Source of the DNA: Erwinia tasmaniensis Et1/99
Lineage (GTDB): Bacteria; Pseudomonadota; Gammaproteobacteria; Enterobacterales; Enterobacteriaceae
NCBI RefSeq assembly: GCF_000026185.1
Contig: NC_010696.1
Coordinates: forward strand, 1-35,494
Reading direction: 5' to 3'
Length of the DNA: 35,494 nt
In this document: in pieces, positions 17,830-22,754 of the stretch
Position numbering within the stretch: position 1 is the stretch's first letter
Layout of the letters: each line of letters starts with the position of its first letter
Translations under genes and position numbers: made by a program
Notes under the pieces: generated by a model
Told to the model about the DNA's origin: nothing
Database searches by the model: none
The model's input: only the letters and a program-made list of their open reading frames with translations

Positions 17830-17849
17830 AAGCTTTCTATTTAAAAGAG

Positions 17850-17874
17850 CCGGACTTTGTTCCGGTTTTTTTTT
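17850..17874 (+). terminator. Terminator after the H-NS-like gene
   Basis: CCGGA-CTTTGT-TCCGG followed by nine T. It ends the accessory operon. Confidence 0.85.
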
Positions 17875-17896
17875 GCAAAAAAAAACAGAACTAAAT

Positions 17897-17942
17897 ACTA
17901 CATCTAGTATCACCGGCAGCTGCGACCGATACCAGATGTAGT
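17897..17942. other. Long interrupted hairpin of unknown role
   Basis: ACTACATCT (17897-17905) pairs with AGATGTAGT (17934-17942), and inside them GTATC (17907-17911) pairs with GATAC (17928-17932), leaving a 16-base apical loop containing CAGCTG. Each strand has one unpaired base at the junction. No T tract follows, so it is not a normal terminator. It stands between the hns terminator and the sprT promoter. It could be a small structured RNA or a single-strand initiation site. Confidence 0.6.
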
Positions 17943-17987
17943 GTTGTTGGCATGGCACATAGTGAGGTTGGGAATCGTATTTAGGGC

Positions 17988-18015
17988 TTGCATTTGTGCC
18001 ATTTGGCACTATAAT
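17988..18015 (+). promoter_or_regulatory. Promoter with GTGCCA operator 2, before the SprT-like gene
   Basis: TTGCAT (17988-17993), 16-base spacer, TATAAT (18010-18015). GTGCCATTTGGCAC (17996-18009) fills the spacer. The TTGTACAA palindrome begins 2 bases after the -10 box, so the start site is covered by a second operator type. Confidence 0.85.
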
Positions 18016-18017
18016 AA

Positions 18018-18037
18018 ATTGTATTGTACAAAACAAT
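18018..18037. promoter_or_regulatory. TTGTACAA-type palindrome, copy at the sprT start site
   Basis: ATTGTATTGTACAAAACAAT, 20 bp with one mismatched pair, spans the expected transcription start of the SprT-like gene. The same palindrome lies before rep (35376) and at 29380. Confidence 0.65.
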
Positions 18038-18061
18038 TTAATACGGTGATCGGGGGTATTC

Positions 18062-18853
18062 ATGAGCAATCAAAGCAAACCTGCAATAGTGGCGTACACA
18101 GAGCTTCAGCAAGCGTATGACCATTTTAATCACGCTCTCTTTGATGGTGAGCTGCCTGATCTTCTAATCACGCTACAGCGCGGCATGAACACTTTTGGTT
18201 ACTTTGCTCCTGTTCGTTTTGAAGGGAAATCTCAAGTTTCTGAGTTGGCCATGAACCCCGATTACTTCGGTGGCCGTTCTCTGGCTGATACGCTTTCAAC
18301 TCTAGCGCATGAGATGGTTCATGTATGGCAGTTCCATATGCCTGACGTGAAGAAATGCCGTGGCGGGTATCATGATCGCGTATGGGGCGCGAAAATGGAG
18401 GAGGTTGGTTTAATGCCGTCTAATACTGGCGTAGCCGGTGGCAAAAAAACAGGCCAGCAAATGACGCATTACATTATTCGCGGTGGGCGCTTCCAAACGG
18501 CAGTTTACGAGCTGCTAAAAAGCGGGTTTGGGATCTCTTGGTATGATAGCTGGTCACATGGTGCAGTGATCCCCTCTAAAGCCAATAAAGACATTCTTGA
18601 TGATTGGTTGCGTATTACTGATGCTGGCGATACTGAGCTGATTAGCAAGCTGACGCAGACCGTTAGCAAAAACAATCCTGTGTTATCTGGTAGTGAGGGT
18701 GATGATGAAGAAATCTCGATCAAGCCACCAGTTAAAGGCAGCAGTACACGCGCAAAGTTCACTTGTCCTGACTGCGGCCTTAATGCGATGGCTAAACCCT
18801 CGGCTAATTTAGTGTGTGGAGACTGTGATAAACCATTGGTTATTGCTGGTTAA
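18062..18853 (+). CDS. SprT-like zinc metalloprotein
   Basis: 263 residues. The zinc-protease motif HEMVH is at residues 83-87 (LSTLAHEMVHVWQFHM), within an SprT-like domain beginning LQQAYDHFNHALFDGELP. A C-terminal zinc ribbon has CPDC and CGDC. SprT/Spartan proteins include proteases acting on DNA-protein crosslinks; a role in clearing relaxase or topoisomerase adducts would be attractive but is only inference. Gene order and double operator suggest tight control. Start: CGGGGGT, 5 bases before the ATG. Confidence 0.87.
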   Translation: MSNQSKPAIVAYTELQQAYDHFNHALFDGELPDLLITLQRGMNTFGYFAPVRFEGKSQVSELAMNPDYFGGRSLADTLSTLAHEMVHVWQFHMPDVKKCRGGYHDRVWGAKMEEVGLMPSNTGVAGGKKTGQQMTHYIIRGGRFQTAVYELLKSGFGISWYDSWSHGAVIPSKANKDILDDWLRITDAGDTELISKLTQTVSKNNPVLSGSEGDDEEISIKPPVKGSSTRAKFTCPDCGLNAMAKPSANLVCGDCDKPLVIAG

Positions 18854-18856
18854 CAT

Positions 18857-18883
18857 TAAAAAAAGCCCCTGATGCGCAGGGGC
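18857..18883 (-). terminator. Hairpin whose T tract reads leftward
   Basis: GCCCCTG-ATGCG-CAGGGGC preceded by eight A on the plus strand, so the functional U tract would be on a leftward transcript. No leftward gene lies to the right of it. It may act in both directions after sprT, or end an unannotated leftward RNA. Confidence 0.6.
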
Positions 18884-18888
18884 AATAA

Positions 18889-18928
18889 GCTACCTTTTTG
18901 CTATTTAAATGCTACCTTTTTGCTATCC
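18889..18928. repeat. Two GCTACCTTTTTGCTAT repeats resembling the oriT repeats
   Basis: Exact 16-bp copies at 18889-18904 and 18911-18926, 22 bp apart. On the opposite strand they read ATAGCAAAAAGGTAGC, closely matching the GATAGCAAAAG tandem repeats beside oriT (26971-27003). They may be outlying binding sites for the TraK-like protein. Confidence 0.55.
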
Positions 18929-18983
18929 ATTATAGGGAATATAATAATTTCATAAACTTCTTTAAAATCAACAACTTAGTGCG

Positions 18984-19021
18984 CATAATGCGCATTATGT
19001 TAAATGCGTGCCAAACGGCAC
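18984..19021 (+). promoter_or_regulatory. Palindrome plus GTGCCA operator 3, before the TRD-like gene
   Basis: CATAATGCGCATTATG (18984-18999) is a perfect 16-bp palindrome. Operator 3, GTGCCAAACGGCAC (19008-19021), follows, with one change in the right half-site. A -35/-10 pair (TTAAAT, AATTCT, 16-base spacer) is weak. A small hairpin TAGGCGA-AAA-TCGCCTA lies at 19038-19054 in the leader. The remainder of the 18929-19121 gap shows nothing else. Confidence 0.55.
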
Positions 19022-19121
19022 AATTCTACTTGTAAGTTAGGCGAAAATCGCCTATTATAAATCCTGCGGGGGCGACAGAAAGCCACTCGTTTCGAGAAGG
19101 CTAAGCCCTCTGAGGAACGTA

Positions 19122-19409
19122 ATGAAACTTTCTGATGTAGCAACCATACAGACGAACTACCCTGATGCTGATTTCTGGATTGTTCGTCGAGGCTCTTTAA
19201 AAACCGTTGGCTCACCTTCCTATGAATTCAATCCTGAGAGCATAGGAATAAAGGTAACAAGAACCGATCTGGTTCTGTCTCGTTACCTTTACTACTGCTT
19301 ACTGCACCTGCATCAATCAGGGATATGGGAACCAGTAGCAACGGGTACATTGAGCTTGGTTAACATCAAGGTTTCTGACGTTAAAAACATCGTCCTGAAG
19401 CCGCGCTAA
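19122..19409 (+). CDS. Small protein resembling a type I restriction specificity (S) subunit half-domain
   Basis: 95 residues. The pattern DADFWIVRRGSLKTVGSPSY, then KVTRTDLVLSRYLYYCLLHL, and the closing GTLSLVNIKVSDVKNIVL, is like the end of a target recognition domain in HsdS proteins. No HsdM or HsdR is present, so it cannot be a working restriction system here. Small stand-alone proteins of this type occur on plasmids and phages with unknown role. The leader carries operator 3. No strong ribosome binding site; GAGGAACGTA precedes the ATG. The predicted hairpin downstream lacks a T tract. Confidence 0.65.
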   Translation: MKLSDVATIQTNYPDADFWIVRRGSLKTVGSPSYEFNPESIGIKVTRTDLVLSRYLYYCLLHLHQSGIWEPVATGTLSLVNIKVSDVKNIVLKPR

Positions 19410-19411
19410 CT

Positions 19412-19437
19412 AGCAGGGGGGAAACACCCCCCCTGCT
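19412..19437 (+). terminator. GC-rich hairpin after the TRD-like gene
   Basis: AGCAGGGGGG pairs with CCCCCC(C)TGCT with a 5-base loop. No T tract follows, so termination is uncertain. Confidence 0.5.
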
Positions 19438-19471
19438 ATGATTGGAATCACAAAACAGGAAAGTGGATAAT

Positions 19472-20014
19472 ATGAACATACAGAGAAGTAAAATAAAAAA
19501 AGAAAGAAAAGAAAAATGTATAAATACAAATATTCTTTTATTGATTCTGACTTTAGCCTGCATTCTATGGGTGTTCTATTTCTCGTTTGGGGGGGCTTTA
19601 GGTTGGGTTTGGAATCCAATAAACATATTTGCCATTCCTTATTTTGGCTTACATGGTACGGTGCAAGAAGCGTGGGGTAATCTTACGCTGTCAAATACAT
19701 TTAGTGATAATTCTATCGCTTTTATTTCCTTAGTTGTTATTGCTGCTCTGATAGGCGTTCAGATTGTTATGCTTTCGCTAGCTATAACAGAAGTACAAAA
19801 CCGCTGGCTTAAAGATTTCGTTTTTTGGCTCACCAATGACAGGGTAATAATGCGTTATTTTGGTTTTAGGATGAATAACAGGATTAATATCAACTCCTAT
19901 AATGAATCAGATGTATTAAATGAGGCAGAAGAAAATCACTGGAAAAAGTGGAAAGAATATTACAAAAGCGATTTGAGCTTTGATGAGTGGAAACGTAAAT
20001 ATTTGAAACGCTAA
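19472..20014 (+). CDS. Membrane protein with two hydrophobic segments, unknown function
   Basis: 180 residues. After a very basic N-terminus (QRSKIKKERKEK) come LLLILTLACILWVFYFSF (about 23-40) and FISLVVIAALIGVQIVMLSL (about 84-103), then a charged cytoplasmic C-terminus ending LSFDEWKRKYLKR. The start at 19472 is preceded by AGGAAAGTGG; the frame opens earlier at a TTG. No family recognised. It may be a surface or exclusion-related protein, but nothing shows this directly. Confidence 0.65.
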   Translation: MNIQRSKIKKERKEKCINTNILLLILTLACILWVFYFSFGGALGWVWNPINIFAIPYFGLHGTVQEAWGNLTLSNTFSDNSIAFISLVVIAALIGVQIVMLSLAITEVQNRWLKDFVFWLTNDRVIMRYFGFRMNNRININSYNESDVLNEAEENHWKKWKEYYKSDLSFDEWKRKYLKR

Positions 20015-20061
20015 ACCATATATATTGATGTTTCATTAAAAATAGATGTAGGTGAATCAGT

Positions 20062-20508
20062 ATGAAAAATGATAAAGAAATTTCTATTATCCTCCCCTCA
20101 ATGGATGCGCAGCGTCTAATGATTTTGGAAATGGAAACAGAGAAAGCCATTACCACCCTGAAAAGCAATCTTTTAGGGAAGAAATTTCCTAAAGCTGATG
20201 GTGTCGATTATGCATCATTAGACGAGCATATTTTTCTCACTCAAGATCAAGGATGGGTCGCGCCGCCGTCTGATTTGGTTGATGCGTGGTTTAATCAGGT
20301 AAAAGAGTTATTCGATGAATATCGATCTGATAGAAAGCTGGGGAATCTGTTAGGGCTGCAAGGAGATAGCGCAGACCGCCGTATTCGAGCTTACAGAAAA
20401 GGAAGCGAAGTTATCCCTTATGGTATTTGGCGTAACTTTCTGGAGATTACAGGGCGCGTAACGCCGGAGATAAAACCCGTTCTAGGGATTTTTGATATGG
20501 AACAATAA
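20062..20508 (+). CDS. Plasmid HTH-type protein, 148 residues
   Basis: The C-terminal half (LGNLLGLQGDSADRRIRAYR, then KGSEVIPYGIWRNFLEITGR) reads as a helix-turn-helix of a kind found in phage and plasmid regulators. The N-terminal half is unlike anything I recognise. A comparable helix pattern occurs in the 82-residue protein at 34247-34495 (EEIALLFGLADGSSWRKKEI), so the two may be distant relatives and both are candidate readers of the plasmid's palindromes. Start: TAGGTGAA, 8 bases before the ATG. It forms an operon with the next two genes. Confidence 0.65.
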   Translation: MKNDKEISIILPSMDAQRLMILEMETEKAITTLKSNLLGKKFPKADGVDYASLDEHIFLTQDQGWVAPPSDLVDAWFNQVKELFDEYRSDRKLGNLLGLQGDSADRRIRAYRKGSEVIPYGIWRNFLEITGRVTPEIKPVLGIFDMEQ

Positions 20509-20509
20509 G

Positions 20510-20806
20510 ATGATTAATAAAAAACATGCTGTAAGCAATACAACCTATATTACGATTGAATCCGCTCAAGAAAGGATTGTTAGCGTTGATCCTGACGGTG
20601 ATGCAGTCTTAACAATGGAGGATGCTATCAATCTACTGTTTAGAGAACCTGCAAAGAAAAGTTATATCCCTGCCCTTAAAGGGTCATGCCCTGCTTTTGA
20701 ATATTGGGTTGACAGATTGCAGGACGGAGAGCAGTTGCCTCGTGGTAGATACTTTAAATCCTGCGAGTTTTTACGTTCATTACGACTAAATAGGAAAATA
20801 AAATGA
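20510..20806 (+). CDS. Unknown 98-residue protein
   Basis: Begins 1 base after the stop of the HTH-type gene (ATAAGATG), so translation is coupled. Acidic centre (VDPDGDAVLTMEDAINLLF) and basic end. The pattern EDAINLLFREPAKKSYIPAL suggests a compact helical fold, family unknown. Its stop overlaps the next start (ATGA). An earlier in-frame TTG at 20492 would overlap the upstream gene and is less likely. Confidence 0.65.
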   Translation: MINKKHAVSNTTYITIESAQERIVSVDPDGDAVLTMEDAINLLFREPAKKSYIPALKGSCPAFEYWVDRLQDGEQLPRGRYFKSCEFLRSLRLNRKIK

Positions 20807-20982
20807 ATGATGAAAAGGCCAAAAAAAATAGCACTGGACACAGTTTCATTTTAACAAAAGATAAAACTGGAATGCAGTTCAACCCTGAACTATTAAAACA
20901 GTTCGAGGATTTACCTGTGGATGCTGGTAAAGCGATAATAGAGAATTGCACTACTCGCATTGAGTTAAAACAAAAATTATGA
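20803..20982 (+). CDS. Small protein, 59 residues, unknown
   Basis: ATG at 20803 overlaps the previous stop in an ATGA junction and has AGGAAAAT upstream. The product (MNDEKAKKNSTGHSFILTKD at the N-terminus) is hydrophilic. The frame runs to TGA at 20980-20982, just before AT palindrome copy 5 and a terminator, which fits the last gene of a three-gene operon. Confidence 0.6.
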   Translation: MNDEKAKKNSTGHSFILTKDKTGMQFNPELLKQFEDLPVDAGKAIIENCTTRIELKQKL

Positions 20983-20990
20983 TTGTTAAG

Positions 20991-21005
20991 TTATATCAAA
21001 TATAA
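20991..21005. repeat. AT palindrome copy 5 (TTATATCAAATATAA)
   Basis: Near-perfect copy leading directly into the terminator stem. Confidence 0.65.
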
Positions 21006-21027
21006 AAAGCCCCCGAAGGGGCTTTTT
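21004..21027. terminator. Bidirectional terminator
   Basis: AAAAAGCCCC-CGAA-GGGGCTTTTT. The A and T runs on both sides allow termination of rightward transcripts from 20062-20982 and of a leftward transcript covering 21030-21137. Confidence 0.85.
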
Positions 21028-21029
21028 AC

Positions 21030-21137
21030 TTACCCTTTCTTTTTAAGAACCTTTATTAGTTGAGATATAGCGGTTATAAGACTAGCAATAGCGAGGATTA
21101 CAGGAGGAAGGTTTACGAGGATTTCGGTTATCATCAT
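21030..21137 (-). CDS. Possible 35-residue hydrophobic peptide
   Basis: Leftward frame ATGATGATAACC... to TAA, ending just before the bidirectional terminator. The peptide (MMITEILVNLPPVILAIASL, then a helical stretch ending KVLKKKG) has the size and character of small membrane-acting toxins or holin-like peptides. No Shine-Dalgarno sequence is visible and I found no antisense RNA, so this is weak. The rest of the 21028-21268 gap shows nothing else. Confidence 0.35.
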   Translation of the reverse strand: MMITEILVNLPPVILAIASLITAISQLIKVLKKKG

Positions 21138-21268
21138 TTTAGACTCTGATGTTTGAAGGGTTGCCGTTTCCGACAAAACAAATTATCCCCTTTTGCGGTC
21201 ATTCATACCAATTGATTTTTTGAATCCCCTCCCCTACCCCTGATTAAGAAAAACGATGAAATTAACGC

Positions 21269-21318
21269 TTGCAAAAGTGCCAAATGGCACTATACTAAAC
21301 ATTAGTTCCATATGGCAC
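21269..21318 (+). promoter_or_regulatory. Promoter with tandem GTGCCA operators 4 and 4b
   Basis: TTGCAA (21269-21274), 16-base spacer, TATACT (21291-21296), with GTGCCAAATGGCAC (21277-21290) in the spacer. A second site, GTTCCATATGGCAC (21305-21318, one mismatch), covers the early transcribed region. The centres are 28 bp apart, roughly whole helical turns. Confidence 0.8.
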
Positions 21319-21333
21319 TTTTAAGGATTGGTT

Positions 21334-21483
21334 ATGAAAACTAAATCTCAGCGTGAAATTATCAAAGATACAAGCAAGCGTTTTGAAAGTCTGGTAAAAG
21401 CTGGAGCAAATACCAATATTGCTTATAACTTTTATCTTGCCATTCTTAAACTCGATCTCAAACCTACCGCCCACGTAAATTAA
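21334..21483 (+). CDS. Small basic protein, 49 residues
   Basis: ATG at 21334 behind AAGGATT, first gene after operators 4/4b. The product starts MKTKSQREIIKDTSKRFESL and is helical and basic. Only 13 bases separate it from the next small gene. No family recognised. Support comes from the promoter, ribosome binding site and tight spacing. Confidence 0.6.
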   Translation: MKTKSQREIIKDTSKRFESLVKAGANTNIAYNFYLAILKLDLKPTAHVN

Positions 21484-21496
21484 ATTGAGGTGATAT

Positions 21497-21631
21497 ATGA
21501 AACGTAAAGAATACAATGTTGATACGCTTTCTATTAAAGCTGAAATGAAAAAACGTAGCCGCCAAATTAATAAAAGATGCCGTATGGAAAGAACTTTAAT
21601 CAGGCATGGTAGCTGGGTTAATCAATACTGA
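21497..21631 (+). CDS. Small very basic protein, 44 residues
   Basis: ATG at 21497 with GAGGTGAT 5 bases upstream. The product is strongly basic (KAEMKKRSRQINKRCRMERT) and likely binds nucleic acid. Second gene of the operator-4 operon. No family recognised. Confidence 0.6.
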   Translation: MKRKEYNVDTLSIKAEMKKRSRQINKRCRMERTLIRHGSWVNQY

Positions 21632-21684
21632 TTAGTTGCCTACTTTTCGTTTGTGGTAACATCTGTTGGATGTTTTTCAATCGA

Positions 21685-21746
21685 ACCGCACCGCAGTCAG
21701 TGTTGAGGCGTACCGCAGCGAAGCGAGGAACGAACAGCGCTGGCGA
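21685..21746. repeat. About 60-bp GC-rich repeat, inverted copy at 35302-35362
   Basis: ACCGCACC, then GAGGCGTACCGCAGCG and GCGAGGAACGAACAGCGCT, match the reverse complement of the segment beside the origin with few differences. It is noticeably more GC-rich than its surroundings. A degenerate part (CGAAC-GCGCTGGC) recurs at 28961-28974. Confidence 0.75.
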
Positions 21747-21772
21747 GGAGCGGAGTATATGGAGATCGGGTT

Positions 21773-21967
21773 ATGGAAATAGTTGTTGAAACGCTCACCC
21801 CTAACTTTAACGATGAAGAGGCGTTAGCTTTGGCGCAGTTCGTTAAGCGGCTCACATGGAGTGATATTCGTGGATGTGCCGTTGATGATAGCGAGGCATA
21901 CACGATGAAAGATGCGATTGGTAAACTGCAAAAGGCATTAGCAGAGAAAGGTTATTCACCTCGCTAG
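21773..21967 (+). CDS. Small conserved plasmid protein, 64 residues
   Basis: The sequence EEALALAQFVKRLTWSDIRG, then AVDDSEAYTMKDAIGKLQKA, fits a short domain I associate with small proteins on many enterobacterial plasmids (DUF7706-like; from memory). Function unknown. GGAG at about 21760 lies 9 bases before the ATG. It follows the GC-rich 60-bp repeat and is followed by a strong terminator-like hairpin. Confidence 0.65.
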   Translation: MEIVVETLTPNFNDEEALALAQFVKRLTWSDIRGCAVDDSEAYTMKDAIGKLQKALAEKGYSPR

Positions 21968-21983
21968 TTAGGCTTCCCAGCAG

Positions 21984-22032
21984 AAACGTTAAAGGGCAGA
22001 GAGTGGTTAGCTCCCTGCCCTTATTTACGTTT
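21984..22032. terminator. Long hairpin between the 64-residue gene and the peptide gene
   Basis: AAACGT...AAAGGGCAG-GAG pairs with CTC-CTGCCCTT...ACGTTT over most of 49 bases. It stands at the 3' ends of two converging genes and could serve both. Confidence 0.65.
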
Positions 22033-22041
22033 CCACTATCA

Positions 22042-22137
22042 TCAGTCGATGAACTGGCGGATCAATTCTAGCAGCGCGACAAGCGCCTTTAGAACGATGA
22101 GAACTTTATCAATCAAAGCTTTCACCCGTTTCTCCAT
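22042..22137 (-). CDS. Candidate TisB-like membrane toxin peptide, 31 residues
   Basis: The leftward frame gives MEKRVKALIDKVLIVLKALV followed by ALLELIRQFID: a short amphipathic hydrophobic helix much like TisB (29 residues) in length and residue pattern. Such peptides insert in the inner membrane and lower the proton motive force. There is no good Shine-Dalgarno sequence (a palindrome CTCCATTAAATGGAG overlaps the start), as in tisB, which needs a standby ribosome site. Its leader contains a 20-base sequence complementary to a small RNA encoded divergently at 22407-22493. The start is followed downstream by a strong hairpin. Confidence 0.6.
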   Translation of the reverse strand: MEKRVKALIDKVLIVLKALVALLELIRQFID

Positions 22138-22151
22138 TAAATGGAGCGAGA

Positions 22152-22280
22152 TCACCGCTGCGTACCCTTACGCTGCCTGTTACAGCGGTTCTTTCCGTTG
22201 TTAGTAGGAGAACACCCCGCCCCGACCAGAGCACTAAACCAGCACCACCTGTAATTTAGCCAGGGCTTGAAATCGTTCAT
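22152..22280 (-). other. Leader ORF in the putative toxin mRNA, 42 codons
   Basis: Leftward ATG at 22280 to TGA at 22152, ending 14 bases before the peptide start. The predicted product begins MNDFKPWLNYRWCWFSALVG. The small-RNA target lies inside it. It stands where the untranslated tisA frame stands relative to tisB, but it could instead be a real gene. No convincing ribosome binding site is visible. Confidence 0.4.
22200..22219. repeat. Small RNA target repeat, copy in the toxin leader
   Basis: GTTAGTAGGAGAACACCCCG, identical to 22407-22426 and followed by partial similarity (CCG, AGAGCA, CAGCACCA) for about 26 bases more. A leftward transcript here would carry the complement of the small RNA's 5' end, 63-82 bases upstream of the peptide start codon. 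Confidence 0.8.
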
Positions 22281-22371
22281 GCCGCAATGCGGAAGCCCGA
22301 AGCGGAACGGTATCCTTTACTAACAGTAGAACTATACACGAACAAGGGATCTCAAACGAGCGCCATCCTGT

Positions 22372-22400
22372 TTGCCTTTAGAGCGATGCGTATATATAAT
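22372..22400 (+). promoter_or_regulatory. Promoter of the putative antitoxin RNA
   Basis: TTGCCT (22372-22377), 17-base spacer, TATAAT (22395-22400). The expected start, 7 bases after the -10 box, is 22407, exactly where the 20-base repeat begins. Confidence 0.75.
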
Positions 22401-22406
22401 GAACGC

Positions 22407-22493
22407 GTTAGTAGGAGAACACCCCGTTCCGGTTAGAGCAACCAACTCAGCACCAGAACATTAAAGAAACCGACCTCACCAGTCGGTTTTTTT
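22407..22493 (+). ncRNA. Candidate IstR-like antitoxin small RNA, about 87 bases
   Basis: Bounded by a good promoter and by a terminator hairpin AACCGAC...GTCGGTT (22468-22488) with seven T. No ORF is present. Its first 20 bases would pair perfectly with the leader of the leftward peptide mRNA. Divergent gene order, trans pairing in the leader far upstream of the start codon, and a short 5' pairing domain are all features of istR-1/tisB and related type I systems. Confidence 0.65.
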
Positions 22494-22499
22494 ATGCAG

Positions 22500-22710
22500 A
22501 GATATTAGTTACAACATACATATGGTTCTTGTATAACTTATTCCCTCACCTAACCTACTTCAAAATATTTGACTGCTTTCCATCACTTAGAGATCTAGCT
22601 AAGTGCCTGATATTGTGAGAAATGAAGTTGCGGCAATAAAATTGGCCAGCTGATGCCGGCGACGCTTTGAATTGCTAAATTATTCAAGGAATCTGATGGA
22701 AAGTAAGATA
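22500..22710. other. Non-coding gap between the small RNA and the relaxase terminator
   Basis: I see no gene here. The one structure is CACTTAG-AGATCTAG-CTAAGTG (22584-22605), a perfect 7-bp stem without a T tract. The rest shows nothing I recognise. Confidence 0.6.
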
Positions 22711-22736
22711 CAAAAAACCCGCCTACTGGCGGGTTT
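22711..22736 (-). terminator. Terminator of the traJ-traI operon
   Basis: On the leftward strand AAACCCGCC-AGTA-GGCGGGTTT is followed by TTT. It lies 18 bases beyond the relaxase stop. Confidence 0.85.
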
Positions 22737-22754
22737 GTCGTTGGTAGTGTTTGA

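Noticed and set aside
19122..19409. Type I restriction-modification system
   Set aside because: Only a short S-subunit-like piece is present; there are no HsdM or HsdR genes.
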